Below, in pieces: positions 1 through 9,198 of a stretch of DNA of 64,000 nt; position 1 is the stretch's first letter, and each line of letters starts with the position of its first letter. Source of the stretch: Elstera cyanobacteriorum. GTDB lineage: Bacteria > Pseudomonadota > Alphaproteobacteria > Elsterales > Elsteraceae. The stretch covers positions 186,001-250,000 of the forward strand of contig NZ_NOXS01000030.1 of assembly GCF_002251735.1 (NCBI RefSeq), given 5' to 3'. Below the pieces are notes generated by a model that saw only the letters and a list, made by a program, of their open reading frames with translations, searched no databases and was not told the origin of the DNA. Made by a program: the position numbers and the translations under genes.

Positions 1-1212
1 AGCGTTCCTGCCGGGCGCGCCACCTTCGGCGCCAATCCCGAAACCGCCGACCGGATCAAAAAGGGCGCGGTGGAAAGTTGGATCGCCCAGCTTCACGGTA
101 AATTCGACGCGGCCTATTTCGAAAAAGCCCGGGGCCTTGGCCATATGTTCGCCAAGATTAAATGGGAACCGCGCTGGTTCATGGGCGGCAAAGTCTTCGT
201 CGTCAATCGGATCGTCGAGGTGCTAACGGCGCATTTCCGCTGGCGGCGCGACGCGCTGACCGAGGCAATCATCGCCCTAAACCGGCTGGCGATGCTCGAT
301 CTCGACGTCATGACCACGGCCTATCTGGAAGCGATGGAGGAAAAGGCCCGCGCTCGCCGCCTGCAAATCGCTGCCTCCTTCGAAGACCTCGTGCGCGGGG
401 TTCTGACCGGGTTGCGGCAGGCCTCGCACGATCTTGAAACCTCGGCGGGGTCGATGGCCGCGCTCGCCGATCAGACCAACCATCAAGCCGTATCGGTCGC
501 CGATGCCGTGCGGCAGGCGTCCAGCAACGTCAAGAATGTCGCCCAGGCGACCGACAAACTCCGCACGTCTATCGCAGAAATCGCCGAACGGGTGAGTGTT
601 TCCACCGATATCGCCCATCGCGGCGCCTCAGCAGCGGAAGAAACCAGTGGCACGGTGCAGGTTCTGGCAGAAGCCGCCCAACGCATTGGCGAAGTGGTAC
701 AACTCATCCAATCCATCGCCGCGCAGACCAATCTCCTGGCGCTCAATGCGACCATCGAGGCCGCGCGGGCTGGGGAAGCCGGCAAAGGCTTTGCCGTTGT
801 TGCCGGGGAGGTGAAAAACCTCGCTGCCCAGACCGCCCGCGCCACCGAAGATATTACCCAGCAGATCACCGCCATTCAGTCGGCGACGGAAGAAACGGTG
901 CGCGCCATGCGCACCATCAACGGCACGATCAGCGAACTCACCGCCATCAGCGGCACGATTGCCAGCGCGGTGCAGCAGCAGGAAAACGCTACGGCGGAAA
1001 TCGCCCAAAATTCCCAGGTCGCGGCGGCAACGACCAGCGATGTCGTGCGCGTCGTCGGTCAGGTGATCGATGCGGCGGGGGAAACCGGGCAGTCGGCCGT
1101 GCGCGTCCACGGCAACGCCCAGGTGGTCGCTCGCGACGGGTCGGCCCTCGACGGCGCCGTGCAAAATTTCATCCGCTCAATTTTGGCGGAGGAGGAGAAG
1201 GAGGCGGCCTAA
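1..1212 (+). CDS. Globin-coupled methyl-accepting chemotaxis protein, 5' truncated by window edge
   Basis: The frame is open from base 1, so the start lies outside the window; 403 residues are visible. The first ~100 residues match a protoglobin sensor: a GLGHMF segment carries the likely haem-ligating proximal His (bases 142-144), followed by W-P-R-W-F as in HemAT-type globins. The rest is a cytoplasmic MCP signalling coiled coil with the conserved hairpin tip ([18 protein letters not shown], about bases 724-780). No membrane segment is visible, which fits a soluble oxygen or redox sensor acting through CheA/CheW. HemAT proteins are about 430 residues, so probably only a few dozen residues are missing. 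It is convergent with the ugp operon. Ligand and output are inferred from the family. Confidence 0.88.
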   Translation, partial: SVPAGRATFGANPETADRIKKGAVESWIAQLHGKFDAAYFEKARGLGHMFAKIKWEPRWFMGGKVFVVNRIVEVLTAHFRWRRDALTEAIIALNRLAMLDLDVMTTAYLEAMEEKARARRLQIAASFEDLVRGVLTGLRQASHDLETSAGSMAALADQTNHQAVSVADAVRQASSNVKNVAQATDKLRTSIAEIAERVSVSTDIAHRGASAAEETSGTVQVLAEAAQRIGEVVQLIQSIAAQTNLLALNATIEAARAGEAGKGFAVVAGEVKNLAAQTARATEDITQQITAIQSATEETVRAMRTINGTISELTAISGTIASAVQQQENATAEIAQNSQVAAATTSDVVRVVGQVIDAAGETGQSAVRVHGNAQVVARDGSALDGAVQNFIRSILAEEEKEAA

Positions 1213-1234
1213 CCGCCCCCTTCCGTCTCAGGCT

Positions 1235-2296
1235 CTAATTCACCCGTAAACCGCTGGCCGCATCGAAGACGTGCAGCGTATTGGCGGGGGTCAGCGCAAG
1301 CTGATCACCGCGCGCCACCACCTGCGCGCCGTCCAGCCGCGCCGTTAGGCTGCTGCCGTCGGCCAGGGTGGCATAGACCAGCGTATCGGCGCCCAGGGCT
1401 TCCACCAGATCGACCGTGACCGTAAAGGCGCCGCCGGGACGAACGCCGAGATGCTCCGGCCGCACGCCTAGCAGCACCTTACGCCCGGCCATCCCCGTTA
1501 GCGGTTGCGGGAGGTCGAGCGTCGGACCACACGCGAGACGCACCGCCCCCTCCGCCGTTACCTCGCCCGGCAGCAGGTTCATCGCGGGGGAACCGATGAA
1601 GCCCGCAACGAAAACCGTTTCAGGCCGCGCATAAAGATCGAGCGGCGCGCCGATCTGCTCCGCCCGCCCGTCCTTCATCACGATCAGCCGGTCGGCCATC
1701 GTCATGGCTTCGACCTGATCATGGGTGACGTAGAGCGCGGTGACACCCAAGCGCTGCTGGAGCTTCTTGATCTCGACCCGCATCTGCACGCGCAGCTTAG
1801 CGTCGAGGTTCGACAGCGGTTCATCGAACAGAAACAGCTTGGGTTCGCGCACAATCGCCCGCCCCATCGCCACGCGCTGGCGCTGCCCGCCCGAAAGCTG
1901 CTTCGGGCGACGGCTAAGATAGGGGCCGAGTTGTAGAATATCTGCCGCCTGGGCTACGCGGGTTTCGATCTCCGCCTTATCGGTGCCGCGATTCTTCAGA
2001 CCATAGGCCATGTTTTCAGCAACAGTCATATGGGGATAAAGGGCGTAGTTCTGGAAGACCATCGCGATATCGCGGTCCTTCGGCTCCAGCTTCGTCACCT
2101 CGCGCTCGCCGATATGGATGCTGCCTGCCGAGGCGGTTTCCAGCCCCGCCACGATGCGCAGCAGGGTGGATTTCCCGCAGCCCGAGGGGCCGACGACGAC
2201 GATAAACTCGCCATCGCGAATATCGCAGGAAATCCCGTGCAGAATGGTGGTGTCGCCGAAACGCTTTTGAATCTGATCCAGTTTAACCTGGGCCAT
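1235..2296 (-). CDS. ugpC: ABC transporter ATPase, glycerol-3-phosphate type (UgpC)
   Basis: This is the 353-residue ATPase of an importer of the MalK/UgpC class. Visible motifs are Walker [10 protein letters not shown] (residues 36-44), signature LSGGQ (134-138), Walker B LFLFDEP (154-160) and the switch His 191. A C-terminal TOBE-type regulatory domain follows from about residue 235. It is the last gene of ugpBAEC and starts 1 base after the ugpE stop codon, so it is probably translationally coupled. The substrate assignment comes from the UgpB-like binding protein and the gene order, because the ATPase alone could serve another CUT1 sugar importer. No ugpQ phosphodiesterase follows. Confidence 0.88.
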   Translation of the reverse strand: MAQVKLDQIQKRFGDTTILHGISCDIRDGEFIVVVGPSGCGKSTLLRIVAGLETASAGSIHIGEREVTKLEPKDRDIAMVFQNYALYPHMTVAENMAYGLKNRGTDKAEIETRVAQAADILQLGPYLSRRPKQLSGGQRQRVAMGRAIVREPKLFLFDEPLSNLDAKLRVQMRVEIKKLQQRLGVTALYVTHDQVEAMTMADRLIVMKDGRAEQIGAPLDLYARPETVFVAGFIGSPAMNLLPGEVTAEGAVRLACGPTLDLPQPLTGMAGRKVLLGVRPEHLGVRPGGAFTVTVDLVEALGADTLVYATLADGSSLTARLDGAQVVARGDQLALTPANTLHVFDAASGLRVN

Positions 2297-2297
2297 C

Positions 2298-3146
2298 TTA
2301 TTTCTCCTGCTCCACGAGGCCCTTCACGAACCAGCGCTGCATGACGACGATGATGACGATGGGCGGCAGCATGGCGAGAATGGTGGTCGCCATCACAACG
2401 CCCCAGTCGGTCTGGGTATCGTCGCCGCCGATCATCTTCTTCATGCCGATGACCACCGTATCCATCCCGCCGGAGGTGGTGATCAGCAGCGGCCAAAGGT
2501 ACTGGTTCCAGCCGTAAATGAACAAAATGACGAAAAGCGCCGCGATATTGGTGACCGACAGCGGCATCAGAATGTCCCAGAAGAACTTCAGCGGCCCGGC
2601 GCCGTCGATCTTGGCGGCTTCGGCCAATTCGGGCGGGACGGTCATGAAGAACTGGCGGAACAGCAGCGTCGCGGTCGCCGAGGCGATCAGCGGCACGGTC
2701 AGGCCCGCATAACTATCCAGCATGCCAAGGTCGGAAATCACCTTGTAGGTCGGCAGAATGCGCACTTCCACCGGCAGCATCAGGGTGAGGAAGATCACCC
2801 AGAAGCACAGCATCCGCCCCGGAAAGCGGAAATAGACCACGGCGAAGGCCGATAGCAGGGAGATGAAAATCTTCCCCACCGCAATCGTCACCGCCATGAT
2901 CGCGGAGTTCAGCAGCATATGCGCCGCCGGGTTCTGCGCCGTGTAGCGCGCGCCGGAGGTGAGCGCGAGCCAGTAATTCTCCAGCCCCATCGTACCGGGC
3001 CAGAGGGTGACGCGGCCCGAGGCAACGTCCGACCCTTCGTAGGTCGAAGCAAGCAGCGTGAACAGAATCGGGAAGGTGACGATCACCGCCCCCAGGATCA
3101 GCACCAAATGGGCGAAGAAGGTAGCGAGCGGGCGATTTTCGACCAT
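2298..3146 (-). CDS. ugpE: ABC transporter permease, glycerol-3-phosphate type (UgpE)
   Basis: A 282-residue inner-membrane permease of the MalG/UgpE class with about six hydrophobic segments, starting with a cytoplasmic N-terminus and a helix at residues ~10-35. The EAA coupling loop ([20 protein letters not shown], about residues 173-192) is intact and would dock on UgpC. The ATG overlaps the ugpA stop by one base (TGATG), which indicates translational coupling. It pairs with UgpA to form the translocation pore. Confidence 0.88.
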   Translation of the reverse strand: MVENRPLATFFAHLVLILGAVIVTFPILFTLLASTYEGSDVASGRVTLWPGTMGLENYWLALTSGARYTAQNPAAHMLLNSAIMAVTIAVGKIFISLLSAFAVVYFRFPGRMLCFWVIFLTLMLPVEVRILPTYKVISDLGMLDSYAGLTVPLIASATATLLFRQFFMTVPPELAEAAKIDGAGPLKFFWDILMPLSVTNIAALFVILFIYGWNQYLWPLLITTSGGMDTVVIGMKKMIGGDDTQTDWGVVMATTILAMLPPIVIIVVMQRWFVKGLVEQEK

Positions 3147-4039
3147 CAGTAATGCACCTTCCGTTCAACGAAGCGGAACTGCACGACCGTCAAAACGATG
3201 ACGATCAGCATCAGAATAACCGACTGCGCCGCCGATCCGCCGATATCAAGACCGACGACCCCATCGGAATAGACCTTATAAACCAGAATCTCGGTCGCCT
3301 TGGCCGGACCGCCGGAGGTGACGGCATGGATGACGCCGAAGGTTTCGAAGAAGGCGTAAACGATGTTCACCACCAGCAAAAAGAAGGCGGTTGGCGAGAG
3401 CAGCGGGAAGACGATATCGCGGAAGCGCTTGCCCGGCCCGGCACCGTCAATCGCGGCGGCCTCCATCAGTGAATGGGGGATCGACTGCAACCCGGCGAGG
3501 AAGAAAATGAAGTTGTAGCTGATCTGCTTCCAGGCGGCGGCAAAGATAACGAGCGCCATCGCCTGATTGCCGTTCAGCAGATAATTCCACTCAACCCCCA
3601 TCGCCACCAACGCCCGGCCCAAAATGCCGATGGACGGGTGAACGACGAACATCCAGGTCACCCCTGCCAGTGCGGGGGCAATGGCGTAGGGCAGCAGCAA
3701 CAACGTCTTATAGCCGGTCGCCCCGCGCACCACCCGGTCAGCGCAGACCGCGAACAGCAGCGACAGACCGAGCGACAGGCCCGACACGGCGGCGCTGAAA
3801 AACAGGCTGCGCAGGAAGGCATCGACATAGCTTGAGTTGCGGAACAACTCGGTGAAATTGGCGAGGCCCGCAAACTCGGAATTCAGCCCGAAGGGGTCTT
3901 CAATATACAAGGATTGCTGCACCGCCTGGACGGACGGCCAGTAGAAGAAAACCACCGTAATCAGCAGTTGCGGCAGCAGCAGCAGCAGCGGCAGCAGCTT
4001 ATTCTGGAACGGCGCTTGCGCGGACGAGGCTGGCGTCAC
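3146..4039 (-). CDS. ugpA: ABC transporter permease, glycerol-3-phosphate type (UgpA)
   Basis: A 297-residue permease of the MalF/UgpA class with about six transmembrane helices and an EAA loop ([20 protein letters not shown]). The frame extends upstream to a GTG at 4075, but that codon lies inside a hairpin. I prefer the GTG at 4037-4039, which has a G-rich Shine-Dalgarno-like run just before it and gives the usual UgpA length of about 295 residues. It follows ugpB after a stem-loop and overlaps ugpE by one base. Confidence 0.85.
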   Translation of the reverse strand: MTPASSAQAPFQNKLLPLLLLLPQLLITVVFFYWPSVQAVQQSLYIEDPFGLNSEFAGLANFTELFRNSSYVDAFLRSLFFSAAVSGLSLGLSLLFAVCADRVVRGATGYKTLLLLPYAIAPALAGVTWMFVVHPSIGILGRALVAMGVEWNYLLNGNQAMALVIFAAAWKQISYNFIFFLAGLQSIPHSLMEAAAIDGAGPGKRFRDIVFPLLSPTAFFLLVVNIVYAFFETFGVIHAVTSGGPAKATEILVYKVYSDGVVGLDIGGSAAQSVILMLIVIVLTVVQFRFVERKVHY

Positions 4040-4060
4040 GGCACCCCCCGAAAAGGCGAA

Positions 4061-4088
4061 AAGGGCGGGAAGCACGCTCCCCGCCCTT
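4061..4088 (-). terminator. Stem-loop between ugpB and ugpA
   Basis: A perfect 9-bp stem (4061-4069 with 4080-4088) with a 10-base loop, followed on the minus strand by TTTT, lies between the ugpB stop and the ugpA start. It resembles an intrinsic terminator, but it sits inside an operon. The likely role is partial termination or 3'-end protection, so that the abundant binding protein is made in excess over the permeases. Confidence 0.7.
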
Positions 4089-4107
4089 AGGTTGGAAAAG
4101 AGAAAGG

Positions 4108-5424
4108 TTAGTTCTTGGCGACGGTGCGTTCGAAGCGGCGCAGTTCTTCGTTGCCCTTCGCCACAGCGTTATCCATCGCCTGCTTTACCGAAATCTTGCC
4201 CGCGAAAGCGGCTTCGACTTCATCCATGATCAGGTCGCGGATCTTCGGCAGGTTGCCGAAGCGCACACCGAAGGAATTTTCCGTCGGGGTCTTGTTCTGC
4301 AACTGCAGGATCGGGGTTTCGCGACCCGGATTGCGGTCATAGAAGCCCGAACGCTTGGTTTCCTGATAAGCGGCGATGGTCACCGGCAGATAGCCCGTCT
4401 GCTGATGGTTCACGATCTGCACGTCAAGCTGCGACAGATAGGTGAAGAACTTGGCGACGCCCTTATATTCCTGGGCCTTCTTACCGCCCATCACCCACAG
4501 GGTCGCCCCGCCGATGATCGAATTTTGCGGCGCGCCCGCGACATCCGGGTAATAAGGCAGCATGCCGGTGGCGAAGTTAAACTTCGCATTCTTGATCGCG
4601 TTGCCGAGGAAGCCCGACGAGGTCATGATCATCGCGCATTCGCCCGACAGGAACAGGCCTTCCGGCTGCGTGGTGCGGCCACCGTATTTGAAGCTGCCGT
4701 CCTTTTGCATTTCGTTCAGCGTTTCGAAATGCTTCACGATCGTCGGGTTGTTGAACTTGAACTCCGTATCAAAGCCGCCGAAGCCATTGGCCTTGGTGCC
4801 GAACGAAATATTGTGCCAGGCGCTGAAGGTTTCCATCTGGGTCCAGGTGACCCAAGCGGTGGTCAGGCCGCAGGCATGCCCCGAAGCGCGGACCTTCTTG
4901 GCGGCGTCGATTACTTCCGGCCAAGTCTTCGGCGCCTTTTCGGGATCGAGACCGGCTTTGGCGAACGCATCCTTATTGTAGTAGAAAATCGGGGTGGAGC
5001 TGTTGAACGGCATCGACAGCATCTTGCCCTGGGCCGTCGAGTAATAGGCCTTAATCGCGGGCAGATAGACGTTCGGATCGAACTTTTCGCCCGCTTCGGC
5101 CATCAGCTCGTACACCGGCTTCACGGCGCCCTTGGCGGCCATCATCGTTGCCGTGCCGACTTCGAAGACCTGGGTGATGTGCGGCGCATTGCCCGCGCGA
5201 TAGGCGGCAATGGTCTGGTTCATCAGCTCGGTATAATCGTTCGACTTGAAGGTCGCGACGACCTTGTAGTCGCTCTGCGAGGCATTGAAGCCATCGACGA
5301 GCTGATTGACGCGATCATTGTTCGCGCCCGTCATCGCATGCCACCACTGGATTTCGACCGGGGCCGCGAAAGCCGAGACGCTGACGGCACACCCGAGGCT
5401 GAGAGCCGCAATAAAAGACCGCAT
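4108..5424 (-). CDS. ugpB: Glycerol-3-phosphate-binding periplasmic protein (UgpB)
   Basis: A 438-residue extracellular solute-binding protein of family 1. The ATG at 5422-5424 is chosen because a GGGGGA Shine-Dalgarno precedes it at about 8 bases and a clean signal peptide follows ([20 protein letters not shown], likely cleaved before APVEIQ). The mature protein begins with IQWWHAMTG, typical of UgpB. Other UgpB-like stretches include [18 protein letters not shown] and the GGATLWVM segment. It is the first gene of the operon and delivers sn-glycerol-3-phosphate, or its diesters, to UgpAE. Substrate is inferred from family resemblance. Confidence 0.9.
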   Translation of the reverse strand: MRSFIAALSLGCAVSVSAFAAPVEIQWWHAMTGANNDRVNQLVDGFNASQSDYKVVATFKSNDYTELMNQTIAAYRAGNAPHITQVFEVGTATMMAAKGAVKPVYELMAEAGEKFDPNVYLPAIKAYYSTAQGKMLSMPFNSSTPIFYYNKDAFAKAGLDPEKAPKTWPEVIDAAKKVRASGHACGLTTAWVTWTQMETFSAWHNISFGTKANGFGGFDTEFKFNNPTIVKHFETLNEMQKDGSFKYGGRTTQPEGLFLSGECAMIMTSSGFLGNAIKNAKFNFATGMLPYYPDVAGAPQNSIIGGATLWVMGGKKAQEYKGVAKFFTYLSQLDVQIVNHQQTGYLPVTIAAYQETKRSGFYDRNPGRETPILQLQNKTPTENSFGVRFGNLPKIRDLIMDEVEAAFAGKISVKQAMDNAVAKGNEELRRFERTVAKN

Positions 5425-5470
5425 GTGAGCTTCCCCCTTTAGGAACAATGGCCGTCTCTTACGCGCGGAC

Positions 5471-5511
5471 GGTTATGGTTTTGTTACATGGCCATAACCG
5501 ATGTGTCACAT
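5471..5511. promoter_or_regulatory. Two dyads upstream of ugpB (candidate operator)
   Basis: Two dyads lie 47-85 bp upstream of the ugpB start. The first is an 8-bp inverted repeat, GGTTATGG (5471-5478) with CCATAACC (5492-5499). The second is the 11-bp palindrome ATGTGTCACAT (5501-5511). On the minus strand TGTGACA and TGTAACA start 22 bp apart, twice the 11-bp Pho-box period, so PhoB control as for E. coli ugp is possible. The match is loose. The regulator is unknown. Confidence 0.45.
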
Positions 5512-5694
5512 AGAAAGTGCGTTGAAAATCACCATTGCAGTGCGAAACCCGTTCAAAATGCGCGCATTCCCTTGCGTTTTTGGCTAAAGCGCAGGCAAAA
5601 AAACTTTGAAACGCGCCCTTAAAAAAATCTCCGCGCCTCTCTTGATCCCTTGTCCGATCGCCGCCACTTGAAAGCGAGTGTTCGATAATCCGGG

Positions 5695-5782
5695 CCCCTC
5701 TGACGGCTGGCCGCAGCCGTGATGTCGGATTTTCCCCAATGCTCTGGTGCCGACGGGCGCCACCGCACGCAGGATGATCCCT
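5695..5782 (+). promoter_or_regulatory. Structured leader upstream of terC-like gene
   Basis: The untranslated region before the TerC-family gene can fold: a perfect 7-bp hairpin (5703-5709 with 5714-5720) is followed by a GTCGG/CCGAC pairing (5724-5728 with 5750-5754). TerC/Alx genes are often preceded by the manganese-sensing yybP-ykoY riboswitch, but I do not see that family's conserved GGGGAGTA core. The remaining intergenic sequence from 5512 to 5694 shows nothing I can assign. Confidence 0.35.
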
Positions 5783-6712
5783 ATGGACATGCCTCTTTGG
5801 GCTTGGCTTGGTTTCAATGCCCTCGTTCTTGTTCTTCTCGCGCTCGATCTCGGTGTTCTGAATAAAAAGGAACGCGCGATGGGCGCGCGCGAAGCGTTGA
5901 AGCTAAGCGCCTTCTATATTGTCATTGCTCTGCTCTTTAATGTTGGTATCTGGTACAGCCTGGGTGAAGTGAAAGCCCTGGAATTTCTGACCGGCTATCT
6001 GATCGAAAAGAGCCTATCACTCGATAACATTTTCGTTATCGCCCTCATCTTCGGTAGCTTGCAGGTTCCGCCGCAATATCAGCACCGGGTGCTCTTCTGG
6101 GGTATTCTCGGCGCGCTGGTGATGCGCGCGATCATGATCTTCGCCGGGACGGCCTTGATCATGGAACTGCATTGGCTGATCTATGTCTTCGGCGGCTTCC
6201 TGATCATTACCGGCGCTAAGATGCTGTTTGCGTCGGATAAGGAACCCGATCCGGCCAATCACCCGATCCTGCGCTTCTGCCGCAAGCATTTCCGGGTGAC
6301 GGAAGGGTATGAAGGCAAAGCGTTCTTCGTTCGGCGCAACGGGCTGCTCTATCTCACCCCGCTGTTCCTGGCGCTGATCCTGGTGGAAGTGACCGATCTG
6401 GTCTTCGCGGTCGATTCGATCCCGGCGATCTTCGCCATCACCACCGATCCCTTCATTGTCTACACCAGTAACGTCTTCGCCATCCTCGGCCTGCGCGCCC
6501 TCTATTTCGCGCTCGCCAGCATCATCCATCGCTTTGAGTATCTCAAATACGGTCTGGCGCTGGTTCTGGTCCTCGTTGGTACGAAGATGGTGATGGTCGA
6601 CTTCTGGAAAATGCCGACCCCGCTGGCCCTCGGCCTGACGGTTGGCCTGATCGGCGGTTCGATCCTACTGTCGCTCTGGAAGACGCGGGGGCAGAAGGCG
6701 GAAAGCGCGTAA
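5783..6712 (+). CDS. TerC family integral membrane protein (Alx/TerC-like)
   Basis: A ~309-residue membrane protein with about nine hydrophobic segments. It carries the family's acidic signatures: DLGVLNKKERAMGAREALKL near the N-terminus, EKSLSLDNIFVI, and EVTDLVFAVDSIPAIFAI, whose Asp residues are thought to bind metal. Relatives are implicated in manganese export (Alx, MeeF/MeeY) and tellurite resistance. In-frame starts are available at 5747 (GTG), 5774 and 5783. The last is preceded by AGGA at 8 bases and begins MDMPLWAWLGFNAL, like typical members. It is monocistronic with its own terminator. Confidence 0.9.
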   Translation: MDMPLWAWLGFNALVLVLLALDLGVLNKKERAMGAREALKLSAFYIVIALLFNVGIWYSLGEVKALEFLTGYLIEKSLSLDNIFVIALIFGSLQVPPQYQHRVLFWGILGALVMRAIMIFAGTALIMELHWLIYVFGGFLIITGAKMLFASDKEPDPANHPILRFCRKHFRVTEGYEGKAFFVRRNGLLYLTPLFLALILVEVTDLVFAVDSIPAIFAITTDPFIVYTSNVFAILGLRALYFALASIIHRFEYLKYGLALVLVLVGTKMVMVDFWKMPTPLALGLTVGLIGGSILLSLWKTRGQKAESA

Positions 6713-6746
6713 TGATTTCGCCTCGCCTATATCAATAGCACATCAA

Positions 6747-6775
6747 CCCCCAAGGCTCTGCCTTGGGGGCTTTTT
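6747..6775 (+). terminator. Intrinsic terminator of terC-like gene
   Basis: A perfect 10-bp stem CCCCCAAGGC (6747-6756) with GCCTTGGGGG (6760-6769), a 3-base loop, then C and five T residues. It ends the upstream transcript 35 bp after the stop codon. Confidence 0.9.
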
Positions 6776-6839
6776 ATTGATGTATGTAACAGGGTTGTGA
6801 ATTATCAATTCTAACGCCTCGGTTTGTGAGGGCAAAAAG

Positions 6840-7409
6840 ATGGAGTTCTATCTTCACTCTTTCGGGGTTCTTAAAGTGATAAACACATCATATAAAATAG
6901 TTGCCGCCGAAGAATTTAATTCTGAGCAAAAAGATTTATTAAGAATTCTTTTGAGGGAAACCTGGACGGCGACATATTTGCATCGCTTCCCTAAGGCTGA
7001 GTTTGATGACTTAATTTCGACGCTTGATCTACCAAATTTAGACACGATGCTTTCTGGCGATAATATAAAAATCGCCTTCGCCAATGTTGACAATAAAATT
7101 GTGGGCAGCGCAATCTTCAAAGAAGTTGGAGCCGTCGCTTATTTATGGGGAATGTATATCTTACCCATTTATCAACGTCACAAAATTGGCTCTGAGCTGT
7201 TTCGATCTGTACTTAAATCTGTGCAAGATGCCAAATTTATACAGATATATGTTTTAGAGGAAAGCTACGGAGCTTTGTTGTTTTACGAAACGCTTGGTTT
7301 CCAACGACTTTCAACCGACACGATATCGCTGTCTCCGAAATTATCTCTAAGCGCTCTGGTCATGAGAGGAGACGTGAAGATGATGCAAGAGCGCTTATAC
7401 TTATCTTAA
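6840..7409 (+). CDS. GNAT family N-acetyltransferase, AT-rich
   Basis: A 189-residue protein with the GNAT fold order: substrate loops first, then strand beta-4 (AYLWGMYILPIYQRHKIGSE, residues ~103-122) containing the acetyl-CoA pyrophosphate loop Q-R-H-K-I-G. The C-terminal part LLFYETLGFQ is typical of GNAT motif B. Substrate is unknown. Base and codon use are clearly more AT-rich than the neighbours (many TTA, ATA and AAT codons), a sign of recent transfer. A GAGGG lies 9 bases before the ATG. It is convergent with the XRE gene. Confidence 0.82.
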   Translation: MEFYLHSFGVLKVINTSYKIVAAEEFNSEQKDLLRILLRETWTATYLHRFPKAEFDDLISTLDLPNLDTMLSGDNIKIAFANVDNKIVGSAIFKEVGAVAYLWGMYILPIYQRHKIGSELFRSVLKSVQDAKFIQIYVLEESYGALLFYETLGFQRLSTDTISLSPKLSLSALVMRGDVKMMQERLYLS

Positions 7410-7759
7410 TGCTTTGGAATTTTGGACAAAATTTCCTCCAGAACCCCCCGATCCAACTCCCCAATCCGCTCCGCCAACCGGTTCGCCAGTTCCGTTGCCA
7501 GCGGGTCCAAGCCCGCCGTGTCGATGGTGACGCGCGGGTGGGAGAGGTCGGCCAAGCGCTGCATGGCTTCCGCATCGTCCCAGATCAGGCCGAAGTAATC
7601 GCAGATTTGCCGCACGAGGCCGCGCGACGGGCGGCCCCGGTGGCCGTTTTCCAGCGCCGACAAATAGGCCGGGCTGATTTCCAGCGCGGCGGCCATCGTG
7701 CGCAGGGAAACTTTCTTCTGCGCCCGCAAAGCGCGGCAGCGTTCGCCGAAGGGGGTCAT
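7406..7759 (-). CDS. XRE family helix-turn-helix regulator
   Basis: A 117-residue protein whose first ~65 residues form a Cro/C1-type helix-turn-helix (LRTMAAALEISPAYLSALEN as the recognition region). The C-terminus predicts helices ending in LEEILSKIPKH and could mediate dimerisation. Its ATG overlaps the stop of the Smr-domain gene by four bases (ATGA), so the two are co-translated. Targets are unknown. Members of this size are found next to Smr-domain genes in related bacteria, as far as I recall. Confidence 0.85.
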   Translation of the reverse strand: MTPFGERCRALRAQKKVSLRTMAAALEISPAYLSALENGHRGRPSRGLVRQICDYFGLIWDDAEAMQRLADLSHPRVTIDTAGLDPLATELANRLAERIGELDRGVLEEILSKIPKH

Positions 7760-8391
7760 CCCCGTTTATCCTCCCGGTCGCGGCGGATCAAAACATAGAA
7801 AGCCCCCATGCCGCCATGATGGGGGCGGGCGTGGGTGAGGGCTAGAATCTTGCCCTTCAGCGGCGGCTCGTTGATCCACTGCGGCAGGGCGCGGCGGAGG
7901 ATACCGCGCTGCTCCGGCTCCGGCCAGGGGCGATGGTCGGGTTTCTCCATCCCCTTGCCGGTGATGACCAGCACGCAGCGCCAGCCCTGCGCCCAGGCCC
8001 CCAACAGGAAATCCACCAGCCGGTTATGCGCGGCGGCTTGGGTCATGCCGTGCAGGTCGAGAACCCCGTCAATCTCCCGCTCGCCCTTGGCAAACCGGCG
8101 GGCCGTCGCCCGGTCGATATTATCGAGCCGCCCCAGGCGCACGGGCGGCGGGCCTTTGCCCTTCGGCAGGGCGGGATCGGCGGGCTTAACGGGGGCGAGG
8201 CGCGGTCCCCCCACTGCGGGCGGGGCCGGATCGACCGGCTTCGGCGCTTCGGCCGGTTTCGCCGGGGCGGGCGGCTCCGGGCGCAGGCGCGCGACCTGCT
8301 GGGTCACCTGCTGCCACAGGCTGCGCTCTTCCGCCGTCAGCCCCCGCCGCGACGGGGGGCGCGGGGCGGGCGGCACCTTCTTACCGGCCAT
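7756..8391 (-). CDS. Smr-domain protein
   Basis: A 211-residue protein with a proline-rich, probably disordered N-terminal half (~residues 1-95) and a C-terminal Smr domain. The domain shows LDLHGMT (residues ~112-118), the VITGKG strand-loop and HGGMGAFYVLIRR near the end. Smr domains are nicking or RNA-cleaving nucleases related to the MutS2 C-terminus. No MutS part is present. It is operonic with the XRE regulator downstream. Confidence 0.9.
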   Translation of the reverse strand: MAGKKVPPAPRPPSRRGLTAEERSLWQQVTQQVARLRPEPPAPAKPAEAPKPVDPAPPAVGGPRLAPVKPADPALPKGKGPPPVRLGRLDNIDRATARRFAKGEREIDGVLDLHGMTQAAAHNRLVDFLLGAWAQGWRCVLVITGKGMEKPDHRPWPEPEQRGILRRALPQWINEPPLKGKILALTHARPHHGGMGAFYVLIRRDREDKRG

Positions 8392-8473
8392 CGCCTAGCC
8401 CCCCAGGCCCAGCCGGGGGAAAGCCCCTGGCGTGGGGGAAAGCGGGGGGAGCATGCGAACCGGTATCCTTGCT

Positions 8474-8506
8474 GAAAAAGAAGCGCCGGGGATGCAGATC
8501 CCCGGC
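8474..8506 (-). terminator. Intrinsic terminator of lutABC
   Basis: A perfect 9-bp stem GCCGGGGAT (8485-8493) with ATCCCCGGC (8498-8506) and a 4-base loop, followed on the minus strand by CTTCTTTTT. It lies 30 bp past the lutC stop. Confidence 0.88.
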
Positions 8507-8535
8507 GGCTTGATACCGTTAAGATCGGGTCCGCG

Positions 8536-9198
8536 TCACGCCTCGTCAAGAATGAGGATATGCAGCCGACGCGGGCCATGGGCGCCGAGTTGAATGGTCT
8601 GCTCGATATCCCCCGTGCGCGACGGGCCGGAAATCATATTCACCGTGCGCGGCACCGGGCCGGTCGCGCGGATCGTATCCCACACATCCTCGTAGCGCCC
8701 AGTGATCTGGCTGCGCTTGACCACGGCGATATGCGTATCGGGCAGGAAGTTGAGGCTGGTCGGCGTCGCCGGGCCGGAGGTCAGCACCAGCGTGCCGGTT
8801 TCCGCCACCGCACCGACGACCGGCGTGACGGAAACAAGATCGGGATTCTCCGCCTTGCCAAAGCGCACGGTCAGCGTCGGGCGCTCGGCCCACGGCAGGC
8901 TTTCCAAGCCGGGCGCGGCCACCAATTCGGCAGGGAGATTCTGGTCCGACAGATAGGTCGCCACCGCCTCCGGCACCTGCGCCGCATCGGGAATATGCGC
9001 AACGGTCGCGGCCAGCGCCGTCGCCATCTCCTCGAACAGGATCACGAGGTCGTCGTGCGGCTTTTCCGTGCGGGCGAGGCCGATCTGGCGGCGATGGGCG
9101 GACAGGCGCTGACGCAGCCCCGCTTCCGTTGCCGGATCGAGCGCGCCGCGCCCCAGCGACCGCCGGATGGAGCCAAGAATATCGGTACGCGCGCTCAT
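8536..9198 (-). CDS. lutC: Lactate utilization protein C (LutC/YkgG, LUD domain)
   Basis: A 220-residue LUD-domain protein starting MSARTDILGSIRRSLGR at the ATG at 9196-9198, which overlaps the lutB stop (ATGA). The conserved glycine-rich TGTLVL(T)SGP segment and the C-terminal GISGPSRTGDIEQTI-like stretch (here MISGPSRTGDIEQTIQLGAH) are present. With LutA and LutB it forms the iron-sulfur L-lactate dehydrogenase complex that oxidises lactate to pyruvate. Confidence 0.92.
   Translation of the reverse strand: MSARTDILGSIRRSLGRGALDPATEAGLRQRLSAHRRQIGLARTEKPHDDLVILFEEMATALAATVAHIPDAAQVPEAVATYLSDQNLPAELVAAPGLESLPWAERPTLTVRFGKAENPDLVSVTPVVGAVAETGTLVLTSGPATPTSLNFLPDTHIAVVKRSQITGRYEDVWDTIRATGPVPRTVNMISGPSRTGDIEQTIQLGAHGPRRLHILILDEA

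Noticed and set aside
4405-5442. A 345-codon plus-strand frame opposite ugpB
   Set aside because: Antisense shadow of the well-supported ugpB gene.
5584-5817. A 77-codon minus-strand frame upstream of the TerC gene
   Set aside because: It overlaps the TerC start and the structured leader and has no Shine-Dalgarno or family; treated as chance coding.
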